Made by a program: the position numbers and the translations under genes. A stretch of 64,000 nt of DNA, taken from NCBI GenBank assembly GCA_022606135.1, contig JABYQN010000001.1:1922001-1986000 (forward strand). Reading direction: 5' to 3'. The notes under the pieces were generated by a model that made no database searches, was not told where the DNA came from, and worked only from the letters and a program-made list of their open reading frames with translations. Shown here piece after piece: positions 54,385-64,000 of the stretch (position 1 is the first letter of the stretch; each line of letters starts with the position of its first letter). Source of the stretch: Fomes fomentarius. Taxonomy: Eukaryota > Basidiomycota > Agaricomycetes > Polyporales > Polyporaceae.

Positions 54385-55997
54385 CTGAGCAATCTAGGAT
54401 ACAGAGATGGTGGTAGGTAAAGAAAAAGAGAGACTGGCTGTTCTGCCCAGATGAGGCGCGAAGGAGAAAGAGCTGCAGATTGCGTTAGGTAAGCTTCAAA
54501 TTAGATAATCAAGATCATCTTTCCTGGATCTGTATTGCTATTAGTAGAAACGCCCGTTGAAGTGAATGATGTAACTGGGATAAGAATTCAATGTCATCGA
54601 ACTGCTGGCTTTTATTGACTTTAGCAGTCAGAAAGCAAACCATGTTCGTTTCACCTGGACAATTTTGATGGAATATCCCGATGATGGGCCATACCAATCG
54701 AGAGCTGGCATGGATAGATATGACTACTACTAGTACTACTAGTTCCTATGATGGAAATTGGATGCTACTGCTTCATACGGCGCCCATATCATCAGGACGA
54801 CTCACCCAAAGAGTTAATGCGTGAATATGACTTGCGCTACGATGCTGCTTTCAAGGGTTTCATGAGCATGGTTCAAGATTTGTGTGATTTTCATTTACTT
54901 CAGTGCCACTGCTTGGATGATGCCACAGAGAATATGGTAATGGAGAGCTACGCTCAGAGAGGGGGAGTCTCTCGAAGCTCAGGTATCAGGAGTGAAGCTT
55001 AAGGGGCTCATGATCAACATGCCATTGATATCCACAGACCTAGTTATTCGCGATGACGTTTGCACAGATCGATGCGTTCTAAGCTCGAGAGAACGTTATG
55101 ACCGAGTTATGACACAGAATAGAAAGCATCCATGCGATAGTTGGGCATGGAAGGAAGAGAGAGAACTCTAAATTTGTAGACAGGGATGTACGATCGCCAT
55201 GGCAGGGAATCAGAACCCTGACGGTATTGCGGCGATGAATATCCTCGTGTTGCTCATCTGCCACCGGAGTAAGGCAGCCAGCTTGCATGGGCTGCACGTG
55301 TTCATGTTGATGTGCTGGATGTCAAGTGATAGACTGCATCTGCTTGCATCGGAGGGTATGCAGCGCGTATGCAAAGGAGAGTGAGTGAACGTCTGTTTGA
55401 GAGCCTTGCGTTCCGGAGGAGAGGTGGGTCCTGGCGTCCCCTTCTTGACGCTCGTTCGTGGCTACGGTAGGGTGTCACGAGTGGTCGGATCTGTGACCCG
55501 GCGTGATGAACTGTCACGACAGCCCTAGCCGAGCACGAAATGCCCCAGACGGTCTACAAGGACAACACTTGAACTCCGCTGTGGCTGCATCTCCCGAGTT
55601 GTGAGCGATTCCGAGTTGCCCTGTAGAACGTCAGGAGCCGGGCTACTGGGTGGGTCCTCCTGCGCGTGCGACAGAGCGAATGGGCGATCCGCCGCGATGA
55701 AGACTGACCGGTGGCGTCGAATAGCGTCAGCGCAGCGGCATCTCGGCCTTGCTGCCGTATCCGGCTCGGCACATCCAAAGTTGTACGCGGCACAGTCGCA
55801 GATTTGTCACGCGCGTTCCCGGTTTTCTCATCTTAGACTCAAATAACTATCGCAATGACCTCCCTACCGTGCGCCGCTCGCTCAGTGCACCAGCTCTCAC
55901 CGGTCACCAGCCCTCTGCTCGCGTCCCCGCAGCAGTCGTTCGCGCCCATACGCCTGTGGTGCTCTCTAGCCTTCATTGTGCATTCAAAAGCGGAAAA
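54385..55997. other. Intergenic region
   Basis: 1.6 kb with the Ran promoter at left and the transporter promoter at right. It contains an ACT-trinucleotide tract at about 54723-54744 and an unassigned 84-codon plus-strand ORF at 54748-55002 (MMEIGCYCFIRRPYHQDDSP). The latter has a fairly protein-like composition but no family. Confidence 0.4.
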
Positions 55998-58799
55998 ATG
56001 GTCGAGGAGAAACAAACTACACCCATTTCTGCGCTCCCTCTCTCGGACCCTGGGAAGGACGAAAAGACTAAACCCGGCAAGCACTGGAAGGACAACGAAG
56101 AACATGTTCTCCCAAAGAACAGAATGAGCCTGGTCTTCACAGGTCTCATGGCTTGTACCTTCCTTGCCGCCTTGGATCAGGTATATCGCGTTCTCTTGGC
56201 ATCTATGACGGCGGCACGCGTTTACTAAACTTCGCGTTTGCTTTCTGGCATCGTTTGATAGACTATTGTCGCCACCGCGCTTCCGACAATCGTGGAGAAG
56301 CTTGGAGGGGGTAAAGAATATAGCTGGGTTGGAAGGTGTGCATTCTGTTGATATATCTGCTCGCCGCCGTCTTACATCCTGCAGTGCTTACCTTCTCGCA
56401 TCTGCTGCTCTTTGTCCCGTCTATGGCAAGCTTTCCGACCTCTTTGGTGCGTTCATTGTGATGTATATCATACCATCATGACATGTTCCTCATGCTCACT
56501 CTCCCTAGGACGTAAACCCATCTTGTTTGCATCAATCGGTGTTTTCCTGGTGAGTCAAGCGCCCTGTTGGCCGTGTCGGAAGCTAGCATCTCAATCAGCC
56601 AACAGCTCGGCTCTGCACTCTGTGGTGCCGCGCAAAGCATGACCTGGCTCGTTGTTGCTCGAGCTGTACAAGGCATTGGAGGGGGAGGAATCATGCAATT
56701 AGTTCAGATCACGATATCCGACATCGTATCTCTGCAAGAGTATGTTCCCGGGCATTCTCAATCTGCTGCACACACTCAATTGATTCACAGCCGTGGAAAG
56801 TACGGAGGGTATATTGGCGCGACTTGGGGGGTTGCTAGGCAAGTGATGTTCGGCGTGTTTCTTGGAACGTTGGCTGACATCCAGCGTACAGCGTCATCGG
56901 GCCACTGTTAGGTGGTGTGAGTGAATGAACCCGCAATTTATCATTCCTCTTCTGAGCAATATGACACACAGGTGTTCACGGACCACGTTTCCTGGAGATG
57001 GTATGTTCCTCACATTCATCATCGGACTGTCTAGAGGCTTTGCTAATCGCCCTGCACAAACAGGTGCTTCTTCATCAATTTGCAAGTAGCTTCTCTAATT
57101 ACATGAATCTAGAAGCACGCTGACACTCAAGATATCTCTTTCAGACCCACTGGTGGTGTTGGCTTCCTCTTGTTGCTCTTCTTCCTGAATTTGAACCCGC
57201 ACCACGGACGGACCTTGCGAGAGCATGTGCGCGACTTCGACTTTGTCGGGTTGTTCACCATCGTCGCTGGAGTTGTCCTCATTTTACTGGGATTCAATTT
57301 CAGTGAGACCAGCTGTGAGTCTGCTTCTATACGGTGTCTGGGATTTTGCGTGAATATCCGCCGTTTTCAGGGGCTACTCCCCAATGCATCGCACCTCTCG
57401 TCATTGGATGTATACTCTTAATTCTTGCGTCGGTCAACGAGTTGCTGCTCAAGACGAGGTCACCTATCGTCCCTCCTCGGCTATTCAAAGTCTGTCAAGC
57501 ATTCTTCTATACCGATATGACCTCCTCATCTTTCTCCAGACCAGGACCACTGCGCTCATCCTCATTTCTGTCTTCATCCACGCCTTCGGCTTCTTCTGCG
57601 GAGCATACTATCTTCCGGTATATTATCAAGTTTTGGGCTCCTCTGCAACCAATGCTGGTCTCAGGTGCGTTGCAGGTACTATCTATGGCCAGGAGTCTTA
57701 TGTAATGAATTCGTTCGAACATCAGGATGCTACCATTCTCTCTTGGCGCTTCCCTGACGTCAGTGATGTCTGGACAAATTGTATCGCGTTTCGGAAGCTG
57801 GAGACCCGTTGTGTGGGTGTCGTGGGCGGTCATGATCGTCGGATACGGCATCATGACGATGCTTGACGACGGTTCAAACAAGTGAGTGGGGGTTACGTCC
57901 AGTGTTGGCATCCTTTGCTGACTCTCTCTGGGAAAAAAAGTGCGGAACGGGTGCTTTACCCCTTCGTCGCTGCAATTGGCATCGGCTGTTTGTTCCAGGT
58001 AGTTCCTGCTATATCTCATCCGAGTCACATCTTTATCTCAACTACCATTCTCGTCAGACCCCACTCATTGGCCTGCAAGCCGCCATGCCCCTGAAGGATA
58101 TGGCGACGAGCACTGCTGCCTTCGTCCTCATTCGGACACTCGGCGGTACCGTTGGTATCACAGTCGGTCAAGCCATCATCTCTAGTGTATGTGTAGCTCG
58201 TAAGTTGCTCATTTTGGCAGCTCAATGTTTTATGATTCGGGTAGGAACTACGCCGGCGGATATCCAGCATCCCGAACCTCACGGTTGACACCTCGCCATC
58301 TGCTCTGACGCAGATCGTGAGGCAGATTCCGCGCATATCTGTACGCCTCCATCATCTCTCTCGTTCTCGATGCGTGCGATTGAATTCCGACACTCTCATC
58401 ATTGGTAGGATGTCGCTGAGCGTGTTGCGCTGACACACGCGTATACACGCTCCATTGCCACTGTTTGGATCGTCAACGTACCGCTCACAGGTGTGGGATT
58501 CCTGCTAGGCGAGTAGTTATCTTCGATTGCATGCGTTTCGATTGGACCAGTGTATTCTGATGACTATATGCGTAGTGCTCTTCCTCCGCGGGTACACGCT
58601 CAAGCGCGCAGTGCGGAAGGCGGGTCAATCAGGCGAAAACAATGGCAGCCCCGAGACGCAAGTGCAAGCGGGCGCCGCGGCGAACGCGTCCGTAACAGCC
58701 ATGGGGAACGGCAGCGAGGGTGTATCGCGCGAGGGCACCGTCGAGGGGGAGACCGCGGAGACCGAAGGAGAGAAAAAGGTCAACACATCGCCAGTATAA
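55998..58799 (+). CDS. Major facilitator superfamily transporter, 14-TM drug:proton antiporter type
   Basis: A plasma- or vacuolar-membrane exporter of the DHA2 class. Start MVEEKQTTPISALPLSDPGK at 55998. After an acidic/basic cytosolic head, TM1 reads MSLVFTGLMACTFLAALDQ joined to TIVATALPTIVEKLGGG, the family signature. Then follow GKLSDLFGRKPILFA (motif A), [35 protein letters not shown] (motif C) and FFINLPTGGVGFLLLLFFLN. The second half contains LILISVFIHAFGFFCGAYYL, FGSWRPVVWVSWAVMIVGYG and STAAFVLIRTLGGTVGITVG. The tail is Gly/Glu/Ala-rich and ends KKVNTSPV. About ten introns are needed and the junctions I checked keep frame. It stands alone, with no biosynthetic cluster nearby, so its cargo is unknown. 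Confidence 0.9.
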
Positions 58800-61700
58800 G
58801 AGCGTGGCCTCGACTTCCGGTCCCTTTCTTGGTATCTCTTGATGACTGATCACGGTAACGACGTTTAATTGAAAGTGGGACGAGGAGCGTCGACTTAAGG
58901 GTCGCCGATCCCGCATGAACATAGAGTTTCCACACAGACTGGTCGCCACACACAGTGACTACTCCCGCCCTGCCCCCGATTCACACCATTCGCATCACGC
59001 ATCACGCATCACCCCCATTCTGCACGTAGCCTCGGCCCTCCATCGATCCTGTACGTACGGTGTCGCAGGAAACGCCTCCATCTCCGTCGGGACCGGGGTG
59101 CGGGTACTACTTAGTGTACGGTCCAGTAGTAGATGGTACTAGTAAAATTCATCACTTAATTCAAAGGTTTGCAATACGGTGTTCCGAACATCGCACCTTC
59201 ACGGGCATCTTGTGCGATAGCACACCTGTGTGCCGTTTCCGCGATGTCGGGGCCGACTCGGATGGGATTTGCCAACATGTGAACGCCATTGTCGCCTTCC
59301 TGGGCGCACATATACATAACGGCAGCGCGTATGTGGCGAATACCGCGCGTTACGGCGTTGTATACATTGGGGAGGCGATGGGGTTCGACGTCCGGTTAGG
59401 CTTCGCGCGTGCCGCCCACCTCACCGCCATCGTCCACCTCCATGACCTTCCCGCCTCCAGATGATCTCCCGGAGTTACTGAACTTACTATTCGCGCTCCA
59501 CGCTGATCGGATGGGCCGAGGTGTATTCAGTTCGGGTATCGGGATATTTGGTGTCGTCGGACGCGCACGTAAGTGTATGCACCGCAGCAAACCGTGTAAC
59601 ATATGGACGCCTGTGTACTATGATGGGATCCCGGGACGAGGGCGTCTGGGTGCAGTGCCAGTGCATTTGTGAGATGTTGGAAGGCTGGTTGACGTAACTG
59701 CATACTTGTGTTCACGCGCAGTGCCCTTGGAAGTTGGCAGACTGGGGGCACTGGCTGTGACATACTGTTGCTTGTATCAGCATGCACGTGGATTGTCATT
59801 GGATCATAGACTCGAGGGAAGCGCAGGACCTGCGCGGCTGACAGTGGACTGGAAGCCTGTCCGCGGAGTCGCGCGACGGAGCGGATTCCGCGTGTGTGCC
59901 AACAACGGGAGCAGCGGAGAGCGACGGCGTTCTCCGCTGGCGTGGCGCACGTTTGCCATGGATATTTGGCAGCGACGATAGACTGGTCTTGAAGCTTGAA
60001 GCCTGGATCCGTGCTTCATGTTGGCTGAAAATGGGTCGACGACGATGAACTGTGACACATCGGCAAGCTCGGAGGAGCGTGCGCTCGCAAAGCCGTAAGC
60101 AGAAGCAGATAGGGAACGGTGGAAGTTGACGACGATGTGACAGATCCCAGCCGGATCGCGTGCGTCGTGCGACCATGGTCGCACGGCACAATATGCGCCT
60201 TACGAATACTTCGTCTATGGGGTATGGGCATTGGGCGGTTTGCCCAGGACACATGACCAGCCGCTGTCCTGTCTCGACCTTGTGAAATGTGAACCCATGT
60301 CAGTGTCTGACTGCGCGCGGGGAGGCGAGAAAGCAGCCGGCAGTTGTCTATTCAGGTACGTACGTCGGACGAAGTCAGTGGATATCGGAGTATCGGTACT
60401 TGGAAGCCCTTTGTCTGTCTGGAAAAGTGGTACTTCTATTCGTCAGCGTCAGACTGTAATATTGCGAGCCGAGGCACAAGGATATGAAGCTTGAGTGAAT
60501 GAGTGAATGGAGGATTGATAGCCTTGCTGAGCGCCACCATCCACTGCCTGTGATTAATTGGCTGGCTTCGCTGACGCCGAACAGGTGATGCTTGCAAGAA
60601 AGCGTATTTGCGTGGGATGAGTGCGATCGTCGACGACATTCTGAGTGATCGCGGCGGAATAGTGGCGCGTGTGCTCGCCGAGCTATCAGCGGAGTGGCAC
60701 TATATAGTCTGTGGTTAGTTGAGTACTTGGTTCTGATTTAGACTCTGTGCCGAGCCGGAAGGTCTCGGCGCCAGAATGGGGTATGAACCCATGAACATGA
60801 GCCAGGTCTGGTGATGCGAGATTGGAGCTCGACATGTAGAAGGCGAGACGCCTGGAGCCGGTGGCTCCACCTCCTTGCGAACGCGGAAGGGTGGGAAGGA
60901 TCAGATGTGGAGATGTATACATATGTTTCGTGAATGAGTTTGACAGTCTCCGTGTTTTGTTGTGTCCTATGCGTATGTGCATTTGGCGCAGACACAACGC
61001 GGATGTAACCGTTCGGCTGGATGTTGTGCACTGGTATTGTTGTGATTGAAAGGTCGGCGGATGCAATTCCGTCGACATGGTTTGTCGCCCTGGCAAGCAC
61101 GCGACTACTGTACGCACCCACCTTTGTACAATCTGCAAAACCTAAAAGGGCAAGGGCAAAATTGAGACGGAGACGAGGTGGGTCCGGAGGAAGAGCAGAG
61201 ACGGGCGAGGACGGAATGGAGGTTGTTGGAAATGCGCAGGGAAGGACGCCGGAGGAAGCAGTGCTGGTGAACTTAGGACGGACGGCTCGGGGGCTCGGGT
61301 GACCTTCGGAGCGTTTGGACTTGCAATGGGTCGTTCTGGCAATCGAGGCGATGTCCGGATAGGAGGAGTAGGCCCGGCCAACGTGCTGGCAGCTGCACAC
61401 TGGCAGCTTCAAGTGGCAGCGACAGTGGCGACCGGCCACAGGGCCTCGGCCGTCGACTGGGATGGATGGCCATGGCTGGCTGCTGCCTGGACAGCGCGGC
61501 CTAGAGAGAGCTTTTGTTTGTGCGCAGGCGTCTGCTCACTGTCGCATGGAGTCTCGCACTGGCAGCCTTAAGTGGCCAGGGCCACCATCTCTTCCAGCTC
61601 AGCCTGCTCCGAGTCGTGCAGACGCGAATCAGCAGCCGAGGCAGTACTTCCTAGCATTCGCCCGGCCTTCTCGTCCAGCAGCGCCCCCACTGTGTCGTGC

Positions 61701-61955
61701 GTTTTGTCGAGAAGCGGTCTATGCGGAGGCATTATTGTCTGTGAGCTACGCTCGGTTTATGTGCAAGGCACTGGCAAGAATGGACAGAAGAAGGGGCTGA
61801 TTGCCGCGTGAGGAACTGGCCATTGCTGAAGAGGTCCACAAGTCCCAATCCGCCATCCCAGAACCCTCCCACACTCTCCACCTTCTTCTCCTCTCCCACT
61901 TCCTCCCTCCGTCCTCCTCCTCCTCCCATATTCCTCGTCCCGCCGACAACACACA
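58800..61955. other. Long interval with no supported gene
   Basis: 3.2 kb. The longest ORF (60738-61439, minus, 233 codons) is Arg/Ser/Pro-rich with no motifs and looks like GC-driven chance. A 7-bp GCATCAC unit is repeated three times at 58992-59012. No RNA gene or transposon feature was recognised. The right end holds the GID4 promoter, which is pyrimidine-rich near 61860-61930. Confidence 0.45.
58992..59012 (+). repeat. GCATCAC tandem repeat, three exact copies
   Basis: Three consecutive 7-bp units in the intergenic interval after the MFS transporter. Confidence 0.85.
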
Positions 61956-63572
61956 ATGCCCGCAGAACACGCCACTCCCGCTCCCCACGATCTCTCCCCG
62001 CCAGAGCCCCCGCAGGCCCAGATCAAGTTATGTAACACCTGCCGCTGTCCCCTCTCCGCCGAGGCCGTCAGCATCCCTTTCCTCCTCCAAGACACATCTG
62101 ACCCACAGCCTGTCGATGCGACTATTGTCTGTGCCTCGTGTCGCTCTCGTATCCCCCCTCTGCCTAGGGAAGGTCTGTTTGCCGAGGTGGAACGGGAGCT
62201 TATGCGTCGTGCCGCATCATTGCAGCCTGCAGGCAATGAGGCCCAGTCACAACAACAACACGACTCCGACCAACTCCCGAGCACGCCGAGTCCTCCGGCC
62301 ATTGAACTTTGTTCGTCGCAGGATATCACCATGGACGCACACGCCGCCGTTCCCCGCCTATCCACCACCCCAACGGTAGAGGTTCCAACGACCTCATGCC
62401 CCCCCATCTCCGCCACCTTTCATACCAACATCATTGTTTCTTCCCGTAATCCGCAAGTTTCTTCACCTTCACCTCTTCGCCCGACCCTCTCCCCGATTGA
62501 TACCACTGGGGCATCCTCATCCTCTCAAGCGCCGGTCGCCCAACGTGCGGAGTCCCACAACACGGGCAGCCGACAACGTTCTCATGCCCAGTCCTCGTCA
62601 GCACCGGATCCTCTTTCGGACATTACGCGTCTACGCGTTCGCTCGCAAGGTCATCACTGTCTCTATCCTGGCGCCACTTTCCAGGGCACCCAGAAGAGCG
62701 GCAGAAATAGCTACGATGTCAACGTGACCATAGTGGTGCGTGTTGTCTCCCTTCCACGTTTGCAGGAACAGTGATCGTTACCCCAATCATCACAGGACGT
62801 CGACTTTTCCTCATCGCACCTGTGCGGATACCTCCGAATCCGGGGTCTGACAGATGACTGGCCAGAGCTCACGACCTACTTCGACGCTGAGATAATTGGC
62901 AGTCGATATGGTTTCCTGACCCGCAACTGGGGCGCTACGGAGCAGGAGGATATGGTCCATTGGGCGCGATTCCCCGCTTTCCGGCACGTCAAGAACGAAC
63001 TCAAGAAGCCCCACTTGACTATGCAAGATTCCCTCAATCGTGGCGCAGTGTTCATGCGGTGGAAGGAGAAGTTCCTTGTTCCAGACCACCGCGTCCAGGA
63101 CATCAACGGTGCAAGCTTTGCTGGTGAGTGACATCATCATCTGCCGCCCTGCGTCTCTTAGCCGATCTTGACTGACGATCCACGCTCGCGCCGTCCCTAG
63201 GGTTCTACTATGTGTGTGTAGACTTTAACCCGCAACAGTCAGGGATGATGCAACTTCCATCTCCCGTGGAGGAAAGCCCAGAGATCTCCACTTCTCCGAC
63301 GGCCACCACGGCTACGAAGCCCGATACCCCCATGCGGTCCAGACGAATTTCGATCAACCGTGGTGCCCGTAGAGCTGGCCGGTCCGCCTCACGGGGAAGT
63401 CCTACGAATGTAGCAACGATGAGCGGGTTCTATTTCCATCAGAACTCTGAGCCGTAAGTAAACTCCTGAAAATAAACGCGCGTGAGCGCTTGCTAAATGG
63501 AACGACAGATACCAACAACTGTCTCTTGTACATGTGCCAGAGCACACGAGCTCGTGCTTTGAGTTCCGATGA
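61956..63572 (+). CDS. GID4: GID4/Vid24-type substrate receptor of the GID/CTLH ubiquitin ligase, with a cysteine-pair N-terminal extension
   Basis: GID4 recognises N-terminal proline degrons and hands gluconeogenic enzymes to the GID E3 ligase. Exons 61956-62735, 62796-63123, 63201-63453 and 63509-63572 give 474 aa. The C-terminal Vid24 beta-barrel is clear: LYPGATFQGTQKSGRNSYDV, SHLCGYLRIRGLTDDWPELT, TYFDAEIIGSRYGFLTRNWG, VFMRWKEKFLVPDHRVQDIN, GASFAGFYYVCVDF, then FYFHQNSEP joined to YQQLSLVHVPEHTSSCFEFR. An insertion of about 70 residues rich in Ser, Thr and Arg interrupts the barrel (MRSRRISINRGARRAGRSAS). The N-terminal 230 residues are mostly disordered but hold Cys26, 29, 31 and Cys59, 62 (LCNTCRCP, then VCASCRSR), which could bind zinc. 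Yeast Gid4 lacks this. Confidence 0.92.
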
Positions 63573-64000
63573 TGACCGACGTTGACTGAGGCGTGCATCG
63601 CTTGTAGTGTGCTATAAAAGGTGCTCCTCCAGCGATGGGTGTACCGGCATCCTGTGAAGCCTGTCTTACGACATCGCCCGTGGCGTTTTGCCCAATGTGC
63701 TACCCGTAGGTCTAGTCGCATCTATCGAAATATCCTTGGACCTGCTCTCGTTTACCATGTTCCCGCTCGTCGTGCTCCAACATCATTCATACCAGCTGCA
63801 TTACATGCGTTCTTTTGTGTACTATCTCCAGTTTGTGCGTGCCTGTAGTGCCTGCATCTTTGTTGTATGACTGTGCAATCCATCCCTCCTCCTGAATGCA
63901 TCATATGGGCACATGTGCGGGACCGCTGTGTGATGCCCGTCTGATGCTGGAATTTGTGAGAATAGACTGCTGGTCACCGACGGACGAAACGGGTAAGCGA
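63573..64000. other. 3' flank of GID4 and possible start of a following gene
   Basis: A good TATAAAAG box lies at 63613-63620, with an ATG at 63635 opening a 24-codon ORF with two Cys pairs (MGVPASCEACLTTSPVAFCP, then MCYP). A GTAGGT donor-like site overlaps its stop. This could be the first exon of a gene running out of the window, or 3' UTR of GID4. Nothing else is supported. Confidence 0.3.

Noticed and set aside
54748..55002. An 84-codon ORF (MMEIGCYCFIRRPYHQ) with protein-like composition
   Set aside because: It is too short, has no domain, and I found no adjoining exon. It is mentioned only within the intergenic entry.
60738..61439. A 233-codon minus-strand ORF in the long gap after the MFS transporter
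   Set aside because: It lacks any motif, is rich in Arg, Ser, Pro and His, overlaps plus-strand ORFs, and has no supporting splice or promoter context.
55998..61955. Possible secondary-metabolite cluster next to the MFS exporter
   Set aside because: No synthase, tailoring enzyme or regulator lies within reach; neighbours are Ran and GID4.
1..64000. CRISPR arrays, bacterial operons, ribosome binding sites
   Set aside because: The window is eukaryotic: short GT-AG introns and fungal nuclear gene families throughout. No regularly spaced repeats were seen.

Overview
This is nuclear chromosomal DNA of a basidiomycete fungus, most likely an agaricomycete. Genes are dense and lie on both strands. 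Most are split by introns of about 50-65 bp with GT-AG ends, and CTAAY-like branch points are visible in several. The housekeeping proteins (FKS1, GAA1, NNT, Ran, a Crb2/53BP1-type mediator, DUF7918) look basidiomycete. I saw no rRNA, recognisable tRNA, CRISPR array, viral gene or intact transposon.

Layout, left to right. 0-4.2 kb: Tudor-BRCT checkpoint mediator (-). 5.6-7.6 kb: single-pass membrane protein (+). 7.9-9.5 kb: CHMP7-like ESCRT protein (-). 10.2-10.8 kb: small orphan ORF (+). 12.2-13.5 kb: DUF7918 protein (-). 15.4-16.6 kb: aldo-keto reductase (+). 17.1-18.4 kb: PUS4/TruB pseudouridine synthase (+). 19.5-20.8 kb: DHDPS-family aldolase (+). 21.3-25.8 kb: proton-pumping NAD(P) transhydrogenase (+). 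25.8-28.6 kb: gene-poor block with a strong hairpin and a degenerate acidic ORF. 28.6-30.4 kb: UDP-galactose-type transporter (-). 31.4-34.0 kb: APE1-type AP endonuclease (-). 34.3-35.7 kb: OTU1 deubiquitinase with an apparent frameshift (-). 36.0-37.4 kb: metaxin/SAM37 (-). 37.6-39.2 kb: TAF7 (+). 39.4-41.8 kb: GAA1 (-). 42.2-48.4 kb: FKS1 beta-1,3-glucan synthase (-). 49.5-51.1 kb: PTC7 phosphatase (-). 51.5-52.9 kb: unknown protein (+). 53.2-54.4 kb: Ran GTPase (-). 56.0-58.8 kb: 14-TM MFS transporter (+). 58.8-61.9 kb: no supported gene. 62.0-63.6 kb: GID4-type ubiquitin-ligase substrate receptor (+).

The genes do not form a pathway cluster. They are typical independent fungal loci. Several serve mitochondria (NNT, SAM37, PTC7, and probably isoforms of PUS4 and APE1) and several serve the cell surface or secretory route (FKS1, GAA1, the nucleotide-sugar transporter). 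I treat this as chance co-location. The items most worth checking are the frameshift in OTU1, the hairpin-bearing block near 26.1-27.5 kb, coding-like exons just past the AP endonuclease stop, putative dual-targeting starts in PUS4 and APE1, a divergent FKS1 hot-spot-1 sequence, and a cysteine-pair N-terminal extension on GID4.
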